From NCBI GenBank assembly GCA_944325155.1, contig CALUYY010000014.1, forward strand, positions 1 to 33,530: a DNA stretch of 33,530 nt, written 5' to 3'. Both the position numbers and the translations under genes were made by a program. The stretch comes from Candidatus Gastranaerophilales bacterium. Lineage in GTDB: Bacteria; Cyanobacteriota; Vampirovibrionia; Gastranaerophilales; Gastranaerophilaceae. The notes below the pieces were generated by a model. That model saw only the letters and a list, made by a program, of their open reading frames with translations, searched no databases and was not told the origin of the DNA. How positions within the stretch are numbered: the first letter of the stretch is position 1; each line of letters begins with the position of its first letter. Of this stretch, positions 9,301-17,866 are shown in pieces.

Positions 9301-10413
9301 ATGTTTATAGGTACAAAGCTCTTTTGCAAAAGAATAAATATCTTTATCGAAATATCCCGTAACGGGGTTTGTATAAGCTCCGCAAAGCCCGACCCCTTCA
9401 AGAGGCATTCCTTTTGCGGTATCAATTAATTCAATTACATCATCTTTATTTTCTTTTGAAATTGAATTTAAAAAAGTTCCCGCATTTTTTGAATTGTGCC
9501 ATAAAAGATAACCTTTTCCGTATTTATTATCAATTTTATCTTTTATATGTTCTAAAACTTCTTTTGTTTCGCTTGAATTTTCTTTTAAAATATCATTTAT
9601 AAGTTCAAGCGATATATCATATGCAAAAACGACACCGGGAAATAAAAGTCTTAAAAATGAAATTTTATCCGGATCTTTTTCAATTTCATCCAAAATATCC
9701 GATAAGGGTTTAATCCCCGTATCTTTCGGGCATTTTAGCGCAGATATCATAAGAGATGCAAAATCATCTTTTGAAATTGTGCCGCTTTCAATAAGAGAAG
9801 TTGTTTTTTTAATCATCTTTGAGGGCAAGTTTAAATCCGCTAAAGCATTGAGGCTTGCATTTGAATTTTTAAGAGCGGGAATTAAAATTGAATAAGAAAA
9901 AAATTCATCTTTTATTTCATCAAAATTAACTTCCCCTTCCGCTTTAATTATATCTTCGGGCAAAATTTTAGATATATACAGAATTTTTGTTTCCGAATCA
10001 ACATCTTTATTTTGATATAATTCCAATAAAAAATTTCTGTTTATTTCATAATTTTTTTCATTTTGTGCGATTTGTTTTAGTCTGTTTGCAAAATAAAAAG
10101 CGGATATCGGGTCAGTATCAAATGTAAGGAAACTTTTTGCATCATCAAGCAAATTGCGGTATCTTTCTTTTGTTTTTTTGCTAAATATTGACGTTTCCAT
10201 ATCAATAAGGGTTTGAAGATTTTTATCTTCATTTGCTTGTTTTTTATTTCCCGAAAATGAAATTGCCTGCCAATATCTTGGGTTTGACGGGGATTTTTTT
10301 TCATTGCGGTTTAAGGGAAGATTATTTTTTTTAAAATTGTCCCCGTTCCCTGTTTTTTTGTCAGGGTCATAGGGAAAATTATAATTTGAACCGTTTATTT
10401 TATCTAAATCCAT
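6391..10413 (-). CDS. Giant HD-domain protein 1 (uncharacterised, tandem paralogue)
   Basis: The 1340-aa protein has no signal peptide or membrane segment that I can see. Layout: Asn/Lys-rich disordered start with NPRYWQAISFSG (44-55); helical region of about 60-800 with recurring D-x-x-G turns (such as KDEKGIID near 493 and FDKNGSRID near 564); HD domain of about 860-1050; unassigned C-terminal module of 1070-1340. HD ligands are complete: H920, H959-D960, H972, H1004-H1005 and D1043, as in metal-dependent HD phosphohydrolases; the GYP motif of c-di-GMP phosphodiesterases is absent. The substrate is unknown. An AAAGG site precedes the ATG. It is the last of three tandem paralogues, 9 nt after gene 2. 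Domain assignment is firm for HD and descriptive elsewhere. Confidence 0.85.
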   Translation of the reverse strand: MDLDKINGSNYNFPYDPDKKTGNGDNFKKNNLPLNRNEKKSPSNPRYWQAISFSGNKKQANEDKNLQTLIDMETSIFSKKTKERYRNLLDDAKSFLTFDTDPISAFYFANRLKQIAQNEKNYEINRNFLLELYQNKDVDSETKILYISKILPEDIIKAEGEVNFDEIKDEFFSYSILIPALKNSNASLNALADLNLPSKMIKKTTSLIESGTISKDDFASLMISALKCPKDTGIKPLSDILDEIEKDPDKISFLRLLFPGVVFAYDISLELINDILKENSSETKEVLEHIKDKIDNKYGKGYLLWHNSKNAGTFLNSISKENKDDVIELIDTAKGMPLEGVGLCGAYTNPVTGYFDKDIYSFAKELCTYKHYGYTIVSDATISAAKACVDSKTGKVSPLALKFLDKYFFRKDDDKLSTRFKMFKTRFKSKSTNPKMYYQSVEMSAGAADLVNALKDNEGAFNLTNYKCLSKIMESDVTEWFSYLDLSFIPLIKDEKGIIDKNRLNYVIQAAKKRGGFSGIGDFISAAGKYPPDKLKSMTDDIISIYNDPANAYQNFPVLCEFCFDKNGSRIDKNFEFIKQLNTLSTGALYGFDYTKEFLDVCGNDNNKEFALELINISRKAQSNINWLAEVYKRYQNDEGELDEFLKDKLREYVDNKAPLYHFCNCYEICKDKDGKINDEKFSIMSKFLSMPEISNFFRDKPFDILDDIVNGNSEPLSKLDFSHRIAILDALKSFRENPVVKFRNEFNFIDKLISDIDSSLDNDKIMLDVKKEDIIAFAAKCLNSKDGKRTDFETTIISSIPKLKQMNKGLPLSYSREKFLSALNALLDTKEKRQLISDKLNINFIEQNGLITGYDGIMLLDNLNKNNEFENSIYEICHKFFYENKINTGDKKLDDALNVIISAMPEFINTIGKKQHKTHNYTLDIHHLLVLANSINNPDYDKLNKTDKTMLKLSSLIHDIAKRENIVDKGHQTPSSLYARSIIKKIFKNPEARDRVYELIKNHHWLEEYVHAYGNEDKLKDLAYRFRRPNDFEIAKIMARADLMAVSDEFYKDHKAPLKTVEPVEEKLQYFYSTGCAVFSDHIVNKTALKTHIQTKDGVKYPVIDFHKIKDDEDMGKYGFSSGRTKKDMNFLVHMVDSDKIYTSLNNLKQLSTSINGGVMSESLITPYHKRTYAYRKYGVLLSQINSNIINISGENQGSGTSKDMKSALTLVFEPYSKERREHFKEHFLKNLGFKQDEISDEEFAKFYKENIAPKTSINQFLIGKEYTLGNKTLKGKDIRKAISDYQNSLIDKKDRNHNEIVGYTPKLQAVIAFEDSLDNVPDDLLKFADENKLPVILL

Positions 10414-10422
10414 TTTTACCTT

Positions 10423-13400
10423 TTATATTAAGACAACGGGAAGATTGTTTTCTTTTGCAAATTCCAAAATTTCATCGGGGATTGAAGATAAACTTCTTTC
10501 TTTTGCAACAACCGCCTGAAGTTTCGGGACATATCCCACAATTTCATTATGGTTTTGTTCTTTTTTATCTATTAAAGAGTCCTGAAATTTTATTATTGCC
10601 TGTTTTATATCTTCGCCCGTTATTGTTTTAGTGCCAAGAGTATATTCTTTTCCGGATACAAACTGATTAAAAGAGGATTTTGCTATAATATTATTTTTGT
10701 AAAATTCGCCAAATTCCTTATCTGATACACCATCGGGGTCAATTCCCAAATTCAGAAGAAATTCATGCCTGAAATTTTTTCTTGCTTCGGCGTTTTCTCC
10801 AAACACAAGGTAATTTATGCTTGATAAATCTTTTTCATATCCCGAGCCCTGATTGATTTTTTTGGCATTCATAACGTTTGCGTTGATTTGTGATAATATA
10901 AGCCCGTATTTTCTGTTTTCATATGTTCTTTTATAATAAGGAGTAATTAAAGATTCGGATAATACTCCGCCGTTAACGGGGGATGACAGGTGTTTTACCG
11001 CAGTCAAATTTTTCTTTGCATTTTTTGTATCAACCATATGAACAAGGAATTGAACATCTTTTTTTGTTCTTCCCCTCATAAAACCGTATTGCCCTAAATC
11101 TTCATCATCTTTTATTTTATGAAAATCGACAACCTGATACTCAACGCCGTTATGGGTTTCTATATGGTTTTGAAGAGATTTTTTATCAATAAAATAATCG
11201 GAAATTATAACAGAACCCGTTGAATAGAAATAATCAAGATTTTTTTGAATTAAATCAAGATTTTTATCTTTAAGGGCATTTTTATGCTCGTTGTAGAATT
11301 CATCGCTTACCGCCATTAAATCGGCTCTTGCCATAATTTTTGCAATTTCAAAGTCGTTGGGGCGGCGGAAACGGTAAGCCAAATCTTTTGAAGAAGCTGA
11401 AATATCGGATGTTGTATTATATTCTTCAAGCCAATGGTGATTTTTAATTAATTCAAAAACCCTATCCAATGATTCGGGGTTTTTATAAAATTTTGAAATT
11501 ATATTTCTTGCATATAAACTTGATGGAATCTGGTGTCCTTTATCGATTGTATCTTCTTTTTTTGCTATATCATGGAAGATTGCAGCCGATTTTAACATTG
11601 CTTTATCCGTATCGTTTAGTTTTTGATAATCAGGATTATTTATTGAATTTGCAAGGACAAGCAATTGATGAATATCAAGAGTGTAGTTGTGTGTGCCGTG
11701 TTGTTTTTTTCCTATCGTATTTATGAATTCGGGAGCCGCTTTTATTATTGTATTAAGTGCTTCATCAAGTTTTTTATCGCCGGTATTTATTTTATTTTCA
11801 TAGAAGAATTTATGGCATATTTCATAAATTGAATTTTCAAATTCATCGTTTCTGTTTAGTTTGTCAAGGTTTATTATTCCTTCGTATCCTTCGATTTTTT
11901 CACTATTATTTGACAAAGAAAGCGTTATTTCGGTTTTGGATGAGAGAATATCTTTTTTTTCTTTTGTGTCGCATAATTTTGATAAGTCGGATAAAAATTC
12001 AGCTTTTGTATAAGTTAAAGGAAGCCCTTTATTCATTTTTTTTAATTCGGGAATTGAATCTTTAATTGTGTTTTCAAATTCACTGAGTCCGTTTGCTTCA
12101 AGATTTTTGGAACTTAAAACTTCAACAATAAATTTATTTTTTGCTTCTTTTGATACGGGAAGAGAGATATTATCCGAATTCAGAACCGAATCTATCTCTG
12201 CAAGAGTTTTATCTATTCGTCCGATTAAGTCATCATTTGCCAGATTGGAAGAAGCTCTGAGTTTTGTTAGTTCATTCATCAGACGAACTTTTTCTTTAAA
12301 ACTTAAATCCTGAATATTTAATTCGTTATTTAAAAAGTCTTTATATATTTTTATCGTTTTTTCATCAAGAAGAAAAATCTCTTTGTCGGCGGACATTAAA
12401 TTTATCATAAAATCAAAGTTTTCATCAATTTTATTTCCGCTCTCATCGTATGCAATTTCAACCATTGCCGGAAAATTAACATAAGGGGCGGGTGATTTTG
12501 AAGAATAGATACTATTTAGAGCTTGCAATATTTCTTTTGTTTTATCGGGAGACAGTTTGTCATAAGAAGTTAAAAAGTCCTCGCAAACTTTTGCTTCGCC
12601 TCTAAAGAACCATATATAATTATATCTGTCGGGTCCGTTTAAAATTTTCATTATTTTTGAAACGGCGTCATATTTTTCTTCATCTAAAATGCCGTTTTCA
12701 TCTTTCAGTTTCGGAAGAAAAGAAATAAAGTCATTGCTTGTCATATATGTATTTCTGTCAAGCATTTTAAAAAGCGCTTCTTTGTTTCTTTCAACAAAAT
12801 GTCCGTTATTATCTTTCATAAAATCCAGATAATATTCCGTATGCCATAAAAATTCGGGTGATTTATAAATTTTATCATCAGAACTTCTGTAATATATGAA
12901 TTTTTTAAACGGTTTGAAAGACTTAAGTTTATCAACCAAAGAAGGGTTATCACGGAAAAAATATCTGTCCATAAAAGAAAGTGCAAGAGGGCTTAATTTG
13001 CCCGTTTCCATATCAATACATTTTTTTACCTGAGATGAAGCATGGTCTATATATTTGTTGTCGTAAAAATCGGGTTTTCTTGATTTAAATTTATCCATTT
13101 CGGCAAGCATTGACGAATCAAAAACCTTCGTTTTGGGGTTAACGGCGCTTCTTGAAATTCTTACCATATCGGATATCGTGTTACAGTCTTTTCTTTCCGA
13201 CAGTTTTTTAAAATCATCAAGATTATCCGGATTTATTATATCGGCAAAAGAAGTAAAATCCCTGTAACCGTAAAATATCGGGTCGTCTTTTTTATCTTCG
13301 GTAAGATAAAATATTAAGTCTTTAAGATAATCAACATCTTCGGGATTATCGGGCAGCATAAAAGATTTAATTTCAGAGGGCATCATAGACTCTTTTAAAA

Positions 13401-14310
13401 TTCTTTTTGAATTTATCCTTGAAAAGTATTCGGCGCTTTCCGGATTATTTTTTACATATTCCATCAATTCCAAAAAGGTGCTTTTTTCGCCGTCTTTATT
13501 TGACCACGAACTTTCAATTTTGTCCGCAAGATATGCAATTTCATCGCTTGAGAAATATCCTTTTTCAATATTGTGAGCAATTGTATTTGATAAAACCGGA
13601 GAATAGTTATAAAAATAAAACCGGTCTTTTTCTTCATCGTCAAAAAACCTTGCAAGGTTTGAAAATGCTCTTATTTCTTCAAATTCTTTATCATCTCTTT
13701 TATACGGACCGTCAAGAGAAGAAATTTTATATCTGTTTAAATAAAGCCAGTATAATTTGTCTTTGCCTTCGGCATCCGCATTTTGCATAACATCTTTTAT
13801 ATATGCGATTCTATTTGCGGCAGAATCTTTATCTTTAAAAGAAAAACTTCTTACCTGTCCAACGATTTCGCTTAACATTTTATTTGTTTTCTCATCAGGA
13901 TTATCCAGAGAAGAATAAACATCAAAAAATAATCGGGGATAACATTCATCAAAATCGTTATAACGGTTTATAAATTCCGTATAAAAATCAATTGCTTCTT
14001 TTCCGAAAGGAGAAAGCATGTGCATATTTTTTTCAACAGTTTCTTTTTTCCGCCCTTCATATGTATCATCATATCTTTTATTATGGGAAATCTCGTCGAG
14101 ACGTTTTTTCATATATGCTTCAGGGTCAAATTCTTCACTGTTCCCTTTAAATGAAACGGCCTGCCAATAATCGGGATTTGAAGGAGAATCCGCATCGGTA
14201 TGTCTTTGATTAGAAGGAGTGGTGTTTTGGATTTTGCCTCCCGGATTTTTATTTATATCCCGAGGGTCAATATTGTTAAAATTTGAATTGTTTATTCCGT
14301 TTATGTCCAT
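10423..14310 (-). CDS. Giant HD-domain protein 2 (uncharacterised, tandem paralogue)
   Basis: The 1295-aa protein has the same plan as its two neighbours. It starts MDINGINNSN; NPDYWQAVSFKG lies at 45-56; a long helical region contains D-x-x-G turns (KDENGILDE, YDESGNKIDE, KDNNGHF). HD ligands are H874, H913-D914, H926, H958-H959 and D997, all present. The C-terminal module ends in FAKENNLPVVLI. AAGGA precedes the ATG. It begins 11 nt after the stop of gene 3 and ends 9 nt before gene 1, so the three are probably one transcript. Codons covering about residues 817-999 are identical in DNA to gene 3, while the rest has diverged strongly. Hydrolase activity on a nucleotide-type substrate is inferred from the fold only. 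Confidence 0.85.
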   Translation of the reverse strand: MDINGINNSNFNNIDPRDINKNPGGKIQNTTPSNQRHTDADSPSNPDYWQAVSFKGNSEEFDPEAYMKKRLDEISHNKRYDDTYEGRKKETVEKNMHMLSPFGKEAIDFYTEFINRYNDFDECYPRLFFDVYSSLDNPDEKTNKMLSEIVGQVRSFSFKDKDSAANRIAYIKDVMQNADAEGKDKLYWLYLNRYKISSLDGPYKRDDKEFEEIRAFSNLARFFDDEEKDRFYFYNYSPVLSNTIAHNIEKGYFSSDEIAYLADKIESSWSNKDGEKSTFLELMEYVKNNPESAEYFSRINSKRILKESMMPSEIKSFMLPDNPEDVDYLKDLIFYLTEDKKDDPIFYGYRDFTSFADIINPDNLDDFKKLSERKDCNTISDMVRISRSAVNPKTKVFDSSMLAEMDKFKSRKPDFYDNKYIDHASSQVKKCIDMETGKLSPLALSFMDRYFFRDNPSLVDKLKSFKPFKKFIYYRSSDDKIYKSPEFLWHTEYYLDFMKDNNGHFVERNKEALFKMLDRNTYMTSNDFISFLPKLKDENGILDEEKYDAVSKIMKILNGPDRYNYIWFFRGEAKVCEDFLTSYDKLSPDKTKEILQALNSIYSSKSPAPYVNFPAMVEIAYDESGNKIDENFDFMINLMSADKEIFLLDEKTIKIYKDFLNNELNIQDLSFKEKVRLMNELTKLRASSNLANDDLIGRIDKTLAEIDSVLNSDNISLPVSKEAKNKFIVEVLSSKNLEANGLSEFENTIKDSIPELKKMNKGLPLTYTKAEFLSDLSKLCDTKEKKDILSSKTEITLSLSNNSEKIEGYEGIINLDKLNRNDEFENSIYEICHKFFYENKINTGDKKLDEALNTIIKAAPEFINTIGKKQHGTHNYTLDIHQLLVLANSINNPDYQKLNDTDKAMLKSAAIFHDIAKKEDTIDKGHQIPSSLYARNIISKFYKNPESLDRVFELIKNHHWLEEYNTTSDISASSKDLAYRFRRPNDFEIAKIMARADLMAVSDEFYNEHKNALKDKNLDLIQKNLDYFYSTGSVIISDYFIDKKSLQNHIETHNGVEYQVVDFHKIKDDEDLGQYGFMRGRTKKDVQFLVHMVDTKNAKKNLTAVKHLSSPVNGGVLSESLITPYYKRTYENRKYGLILSQINANVMNAKKINQGSGYEKDLSSINYLVFGENAEARKNFRHEFLLNLGIDPDGVSDKEFGEFYKNNIIAKSSFNQFVSGKEYTLGTKTITGEDIKQAIIKFQDSLIDKKEQNHNEIVGYVPKLQAVVAKERSLSSIPDEILEFAKENNLPVVLI
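11312..11858. repeat. 547-bp perfect direct repeat, copy A (in HD gene 2)
   Basis: Every base of 11312-11858 equals 15214-15760 (constant offset 3902), checked line by line. The first differences are at 11311/15213 and 11859/15761. The block covers the HD domain. Gene 1 shares only shorter exact blocks with it, such as 80 bp (7256-7335 with 11291-11370) and 56 bp beginning at 7754. Confidence 0.97.
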
Positions 14311-14321
14311 ATTTTTCCTTT

Positions 14322-17300
14322 TTAAATTAAAATAACGGGGAGATTATCTTTGTGCGCAAAATCAAGAAGTTCATCCGGAGCTTCTTTTATATTGTCCGCT
14401 TTTATGATAACGGCATTTATTTTTGGCGCAAAACCTATGATTTCATTATGAGTACTTTCGGTTTTATCAATAAGGGAATTTTGAAATTCTACTATTGCTC
14501 TTTTAATGTCTGAACCGCTAAATGTTCTTTTACCCAATTGATAGGTTTTATTATCGGGAAACTGTGTAATCAGAGTTTTTGAAACCAGATTGTCTTTATA
14601 AAATTTTCCGTATTCTTCAATTGAAACTTCATCAGGCCCGAGAGAAAGATTTTTTAAGAAATTTTCTCTGAAACTTGTTCTTGTATCAGAAGCGTAGGAA
14701 TTAAAAAGTAAATCAATGGCATTATTTACGTCTTTTTTGTTGCCGGAACCCTGATTTGTATTTGAGGTATTTATCAAATTGGCATTAATCTGGGATAACA
14801 AAACGCCGAATTTTCTGTCTTGATAGGTTCTTTTATAATAAGGAGTAATTAAAGATTCGGATAATACTCCGCCGTTTACGGAAGAAGTTATATTTTCAAG
14901 AACGGATAAATCGTTTTTAATATTATCTTTTGACACCATATGAACGAGGAATTGAACATCTTTTTTTGTTCTTCCTTTCGCAAAGCCGTATTTAATTAAA
15001 TCTTCATCATCTTTAATTTTATGAAAATCAAGAACTTTAAAGTTTCTGCCTTTTATATTTACATCTTCAAGATTTGAATAATTGCGCCCGATAAAATAAT
15101 CGGACATAATTAAAGAACCTGTTTGATAAATTTGGTTTAAGCGGTTATTTATCTCATTTAATTTATAATCATCAAGAGCATTTTTATGAGCCGCATAAAA
15201 TTCATCGCTTACAGCCATTAAATCGGCTCTTGCCATAATTTTTGCAATTTCAAAGTCGTTGGGGCGGCGGAAACGGTAAGCCAAATCTTTTGAAGAAGCT
15301 GAAATATCGGATGTTGTATTATATTCTTCAAGCCAATGGTGATTTTTAATTAATTCAAAAACCCTATCCAATGATTCGGGGTTTTTATAAAATTTTGAAA
15401 TTATATTTCTTGCATATAAACTTGATGGAATCTGGTGTCCTTTATCGATTGTATCTTCTTTTTTTGCTATATCATGGAAGATTGCAGCCGATTTTAACAT
15501 TGCTTTATCCGTATCGTTTAGTTTTTGATAATCAGGATTATTTATTGAATTTGCAAGGACAAGCAATTGATGAATATCAAGAGTGTAGTTGTGTGTGCCG
15601 TGTTGTTTTTTTCCTATCGTATTTATGAATTCGGGAGCCGCTTTTATTATTGTATTAAGTGCTTCATCAAGTTTTTTATCGCCGGTATTTATTTTATTTT
15701 CATAGAAGAATTTATGGCATATTTCATAAATTGAATTTTCAAATTCATCGTTTCTGTTTAATTTATCAAGTCTTATAACCCCGTCAAAACCGGAGATTGT
15801 TATTCTTCCTTTTTCGTTTGTATATTGAAAATTAACCCCCAAGAGTTCTTCTAAATGTTTTAATTTGTCATCATTTAAAGCATACATTGATAAATCGGAT
15901 AAAAATTTATCCCTTGCATATTTTAAAGGAAGCCCTTCATTCATTTCTTTTAATTTGGGGATTGAATCTTTAATTGTGTTTTCAAATTCACTGAGTCCGT
16001 TATCGGTTTTTTTATTTGAAGATATAACTTGTGTTATAAATTTGTCCCTGCTTTCTTTTGAAACGGGAAGAGAAATATCTTCATCTTTCAGACTTGATTC
16101 AATAAGAGTTGAAGTTTTTGTCATTTTTGATAAAAGAGAGCTGTCTAAAACGGGGTTTAGTTCGGGACGGATTTTTTCAAAAAGAAACATCAAATGAACT
16201 TTTTGTGCAAAACTCAAATTTAAAATATTAACTTCTTCATTTTCGGAATACGCCTTAAGCGCTTCTAAAAGGCTTTTATCTCCCAAAAGAGAAGCTGTTA
16301 TCATGTTTTTATTTAACCTTTTTACAAGATTGCAGTTTTCCGTATTTGTTTTGCCGTTTTTATCAAAACAAACATTATGTAATTTCGGAAAAAGTCTTAT
16401 CCCGTTTATACGGTCTTCTTTTTTTGCTCCGAAAAGTTCCGTTGTTTTTTTAAATACATCATCTCTTATTTTTTCCGGAATTGAATCATAAGCTTTCATT
16501 ATCTCGGGCAAAATATAAGTTCCGTCTTTTTGAAGTCTGAAAATACCTATGGAATCTTGTTCGTATCTCGGGTCATAAAGCTGATAAAATATTTTTTCTT
16601 TTTTCTCGTCAATAACGCCGTTTTCATCCTTAAGGGTATTGATTGAATCTAAAAAGCCGTCAGGCGAAACCGGTTTCGGGCGCATGCCGGTTTTTGACAA
16701 TCTTGATAAAAATTCAATATTTTCTTTATTAAAATTGCCTTCATTATCTTTCATTAAATCAAGCATTGCACCTGTCAGCATTGCATAATAATATGATTTA
16801 TAAAAAGGGCTGTCAAAAGAGTCGTTCATCAACTTTTTATTCCGGTCAAATAAAGCTTCGGCTTTTGAAAAAGGAAGATTTTCTTTAGGAGAAATAGGTG
16901 TTTTTTTGGTTATAAATTTATCTATAAATTCTTTGGCAAGAGGATTTATTTTACCGTCTTTATCTATTGCTTTTGAAGCAATAACGGAAGCGCTTGAAAT
17001 ATCATAGTTATATCCGAAAATTTGAGGCATTGCTTTTTGAAGTTCAAAAACAAGATCGATTATATTTTTATCAAATAACCCCGTTACGGGATTTATGGAA
17101 TTTTTCATTTTATAGTAAAGATATGTTCCGCCTTCATTTATTTGTCTTGAAAACTTCTTCAATCCTTCAAGGGAAGTTTCATCAAGCATGGAAAAAAAGT
17201 CTTTTAATTCATCAGTTGTTCTTATGGGAGGAACGGAGGTAGAGGAAGGGGAGTTAATAAAAAAATCAAGCGCATCAAATTTATATTTTGATTGTTTGCC

Positions 17301-17753
17301 ATCTTCAAGAAGCAATTGAAAAATATATGAAGGTAAAATAACGCCGTCCGATATTTTATCGCTTGTTAAATTTTTAAAGTATGCGGTTTTTTCGGGCGAT
17401 TTGTTTAAGGTTTGAAAAATTAAATAAACATATTTTAATTCTTTTTCTTTATCATCTACAATATAAGGTTTATCCAAAACGGACATAAAAGATTTAACTT
17501 CATCTTCGGTTAATAATTTTGAATCAATTAAGGTTTTAATTTCATCATTTAGCATATCAGATGTCAATTTTAAATCTTTCTTCCCCGAAAAAGAAATATT
17601 TGCGGTATTTTGCCAGTATTCGGGGTTATTCGGCAATTCGGAAAACGAAGAAGAGGAGGGATCAATTTCTTTTTTTTGCCCCTTATTATTTTTGTTTGAA
17701 GCGCTGAAATTAATGCCGAATGAATTATCGGAATTTATTTTATTGAAATCCAT
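14322..17753 (-). CDS. Giant HD-domain protein 3 (uncharacterised, first gene of the array)
   Basis: The 1143-aa protein is the shortest of the three and the first transcribed. It starts MDFNKINSDN, has NPEYWQ at 43-48 and ISFSG at 53-57, then a helical region with D-x-x-G turns (AIDKDGKINP, KDNEGNFN, KDENGVIDE). HD ligands are H721, H760-D761, H773, H805-H806 and D844. The C-terminal module has DFHKIKDDEDL, RTKKDVQFLVHMV, ESLITPYYKRTY and a final DELLDFAHKDNLPVILI. The start matches the MDxxxIN opening of both paralogues, although the AAGGAAGG upstream is rather far (about 19 nt). The gene is divergent from the endonuclease IV-like gene. No homologue of known function came to mind for the parts outside HD. 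Confidence 0.85.
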   Translation of the reverse strand: MDFNKINSDNSFGINFSASNKNNKGQKKEIDPSSSSFSELPNNPEYWQNTANISFSGKKDLKLTSDMLNDEIKTLIDSKLLTEDEVKSFMSVLDKPYIVDDKEKELKYVYLIFQTLNKSPEKTAYFKNLTSDKISDGVILPSYIFQLLLEDGKQSKYKFDALDFFINSPSSTSVPPIRTTDELKDFFSMLDETSLEGLKKFSRQINEGGTYLYYKMKNSINPVTGLFDKNIIDLVFELQKAMPQIFGYNYDISSASVIASKAIDKDGKINPLAKEFIDKFITKKTPISPKENLPFSKAEALFDRNKKLMNDSFDSPFYKSYYYAMLTGAMLDLMKDNEGNFNKENIEFLSRLSKTGMRPKPVSPDGFLDSINTLKDENGVIDEKKEKIFYQLYDPRYEQDSIGIFRLQKDGTYILPEIMKAYDSIPEKIRDDVFKKTTELFGAKKEDRINGIRLFPKLHNVCFDKNGKTNTENCNLVKRLNKNMITASLLGDKSLLEALKAYSENEEVNILNLSFAQKVHLMFLFEKIRPELNPVLDSSLLSKMTKTSTLIESSLKDEDISLPVSKESRDKFITQVISSNKKTDNGLSEFENTIKDSIPKLKEMNEGLPLKYARDKFLSDLSMYALNDDKLKHLEELLGVNFQYTNEKGRITISGFDGVIRLDKLNRNDEFENSIYEICHKFFYENKINTGDKKLDEALNTIIKAAPEFINTIGKKQHGTHNYTLDIHQLLVLANSINNPDYQKLNDTDKAMLKSAAIFHDIAKKEDTIDKGHQIPSSLYARNIISKFYKNPESLDRVFELIKNHHWLEEYNTTSDISASSKDLAYRFRRPNDFEIAKIMARADLMAVSDEFYAAHKNALDDYKLNEINNRLNQIYQTGSLIMSDYFIGRNYSNLEDVNIKGRNFKVLDFHKIKDDEDLIKYGFAKGRTKKDVQFLVHMVSKDNIKNDLSVLENITSSVNGGVLSESLITPYYKRTYQDRKFGVLLSQINANLINTSNTNQGSGNKKDVNNAIDLLFNSYASDTRTSFRENFLKNLSLGPDEVSIEEYGKFYKDNLVSKTLITQFPDNKTYQLGKRTFSGSDIKRAIVEFQNSLIDKTESTHNEIIGFAPKINAVIIKADNIKEAPDELLDFAHKDNLPVILI
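15214..15760. repeat. 547-bp perfect direct repeat, copy B (in HD gene 3)
   Basis: Second copy of the perfect block in HD gene 3. The identity includes third codon positions, while sequence on both sides diverges at once. This pattern fits recent gene conversion or unequal recombination between neighbouring genes rather than selection on the protein alone. Confidence 0.97.
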
Positions 17754-17822
17754 TTTAAATAAACCGAAATTACCTTCCTTTTATATGCTTTTTATCGACA
17801 TAAGGGTTTTTAAACTTTATAT

Positions 17823-17851
17823 TTTTTAGTAAAATAATTAAAAAATGTAAA
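17823..17851 (-). promoter_or_regulatory. Weak candidate promoter of the HD array
   Basis: On the minus strand TTTACA (17851-17846) is followed after 17 nt by TAAAAA (17828-17823), in the 113-bp divergent gap between HD gene 3 and the endonuclease IV-like gene. The gap is nearly pure AT, so chance matches are easy. It would place the start of transcription about 60 nt before the ATG. Confidence 0.3.
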
Positions 17852-17866
17852 CAAAAGGTTAAACTG

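Noticed and set aside
11469-11726. Identical 85-codon plus-strand frames inside HD genes 2 and 3 (also 15371-15628)
   Set aside because: They lie opposite the coding strand within the identical DNA block, so their shared sequence reflects the repeat, not a gene.
6391-17753. HD-GYP cyclic di-GMP phosphodiesterase assignment for the HD proteins
   Set aside because: The HD ligands are present but the GYP motif and its flanking consensus are absent.
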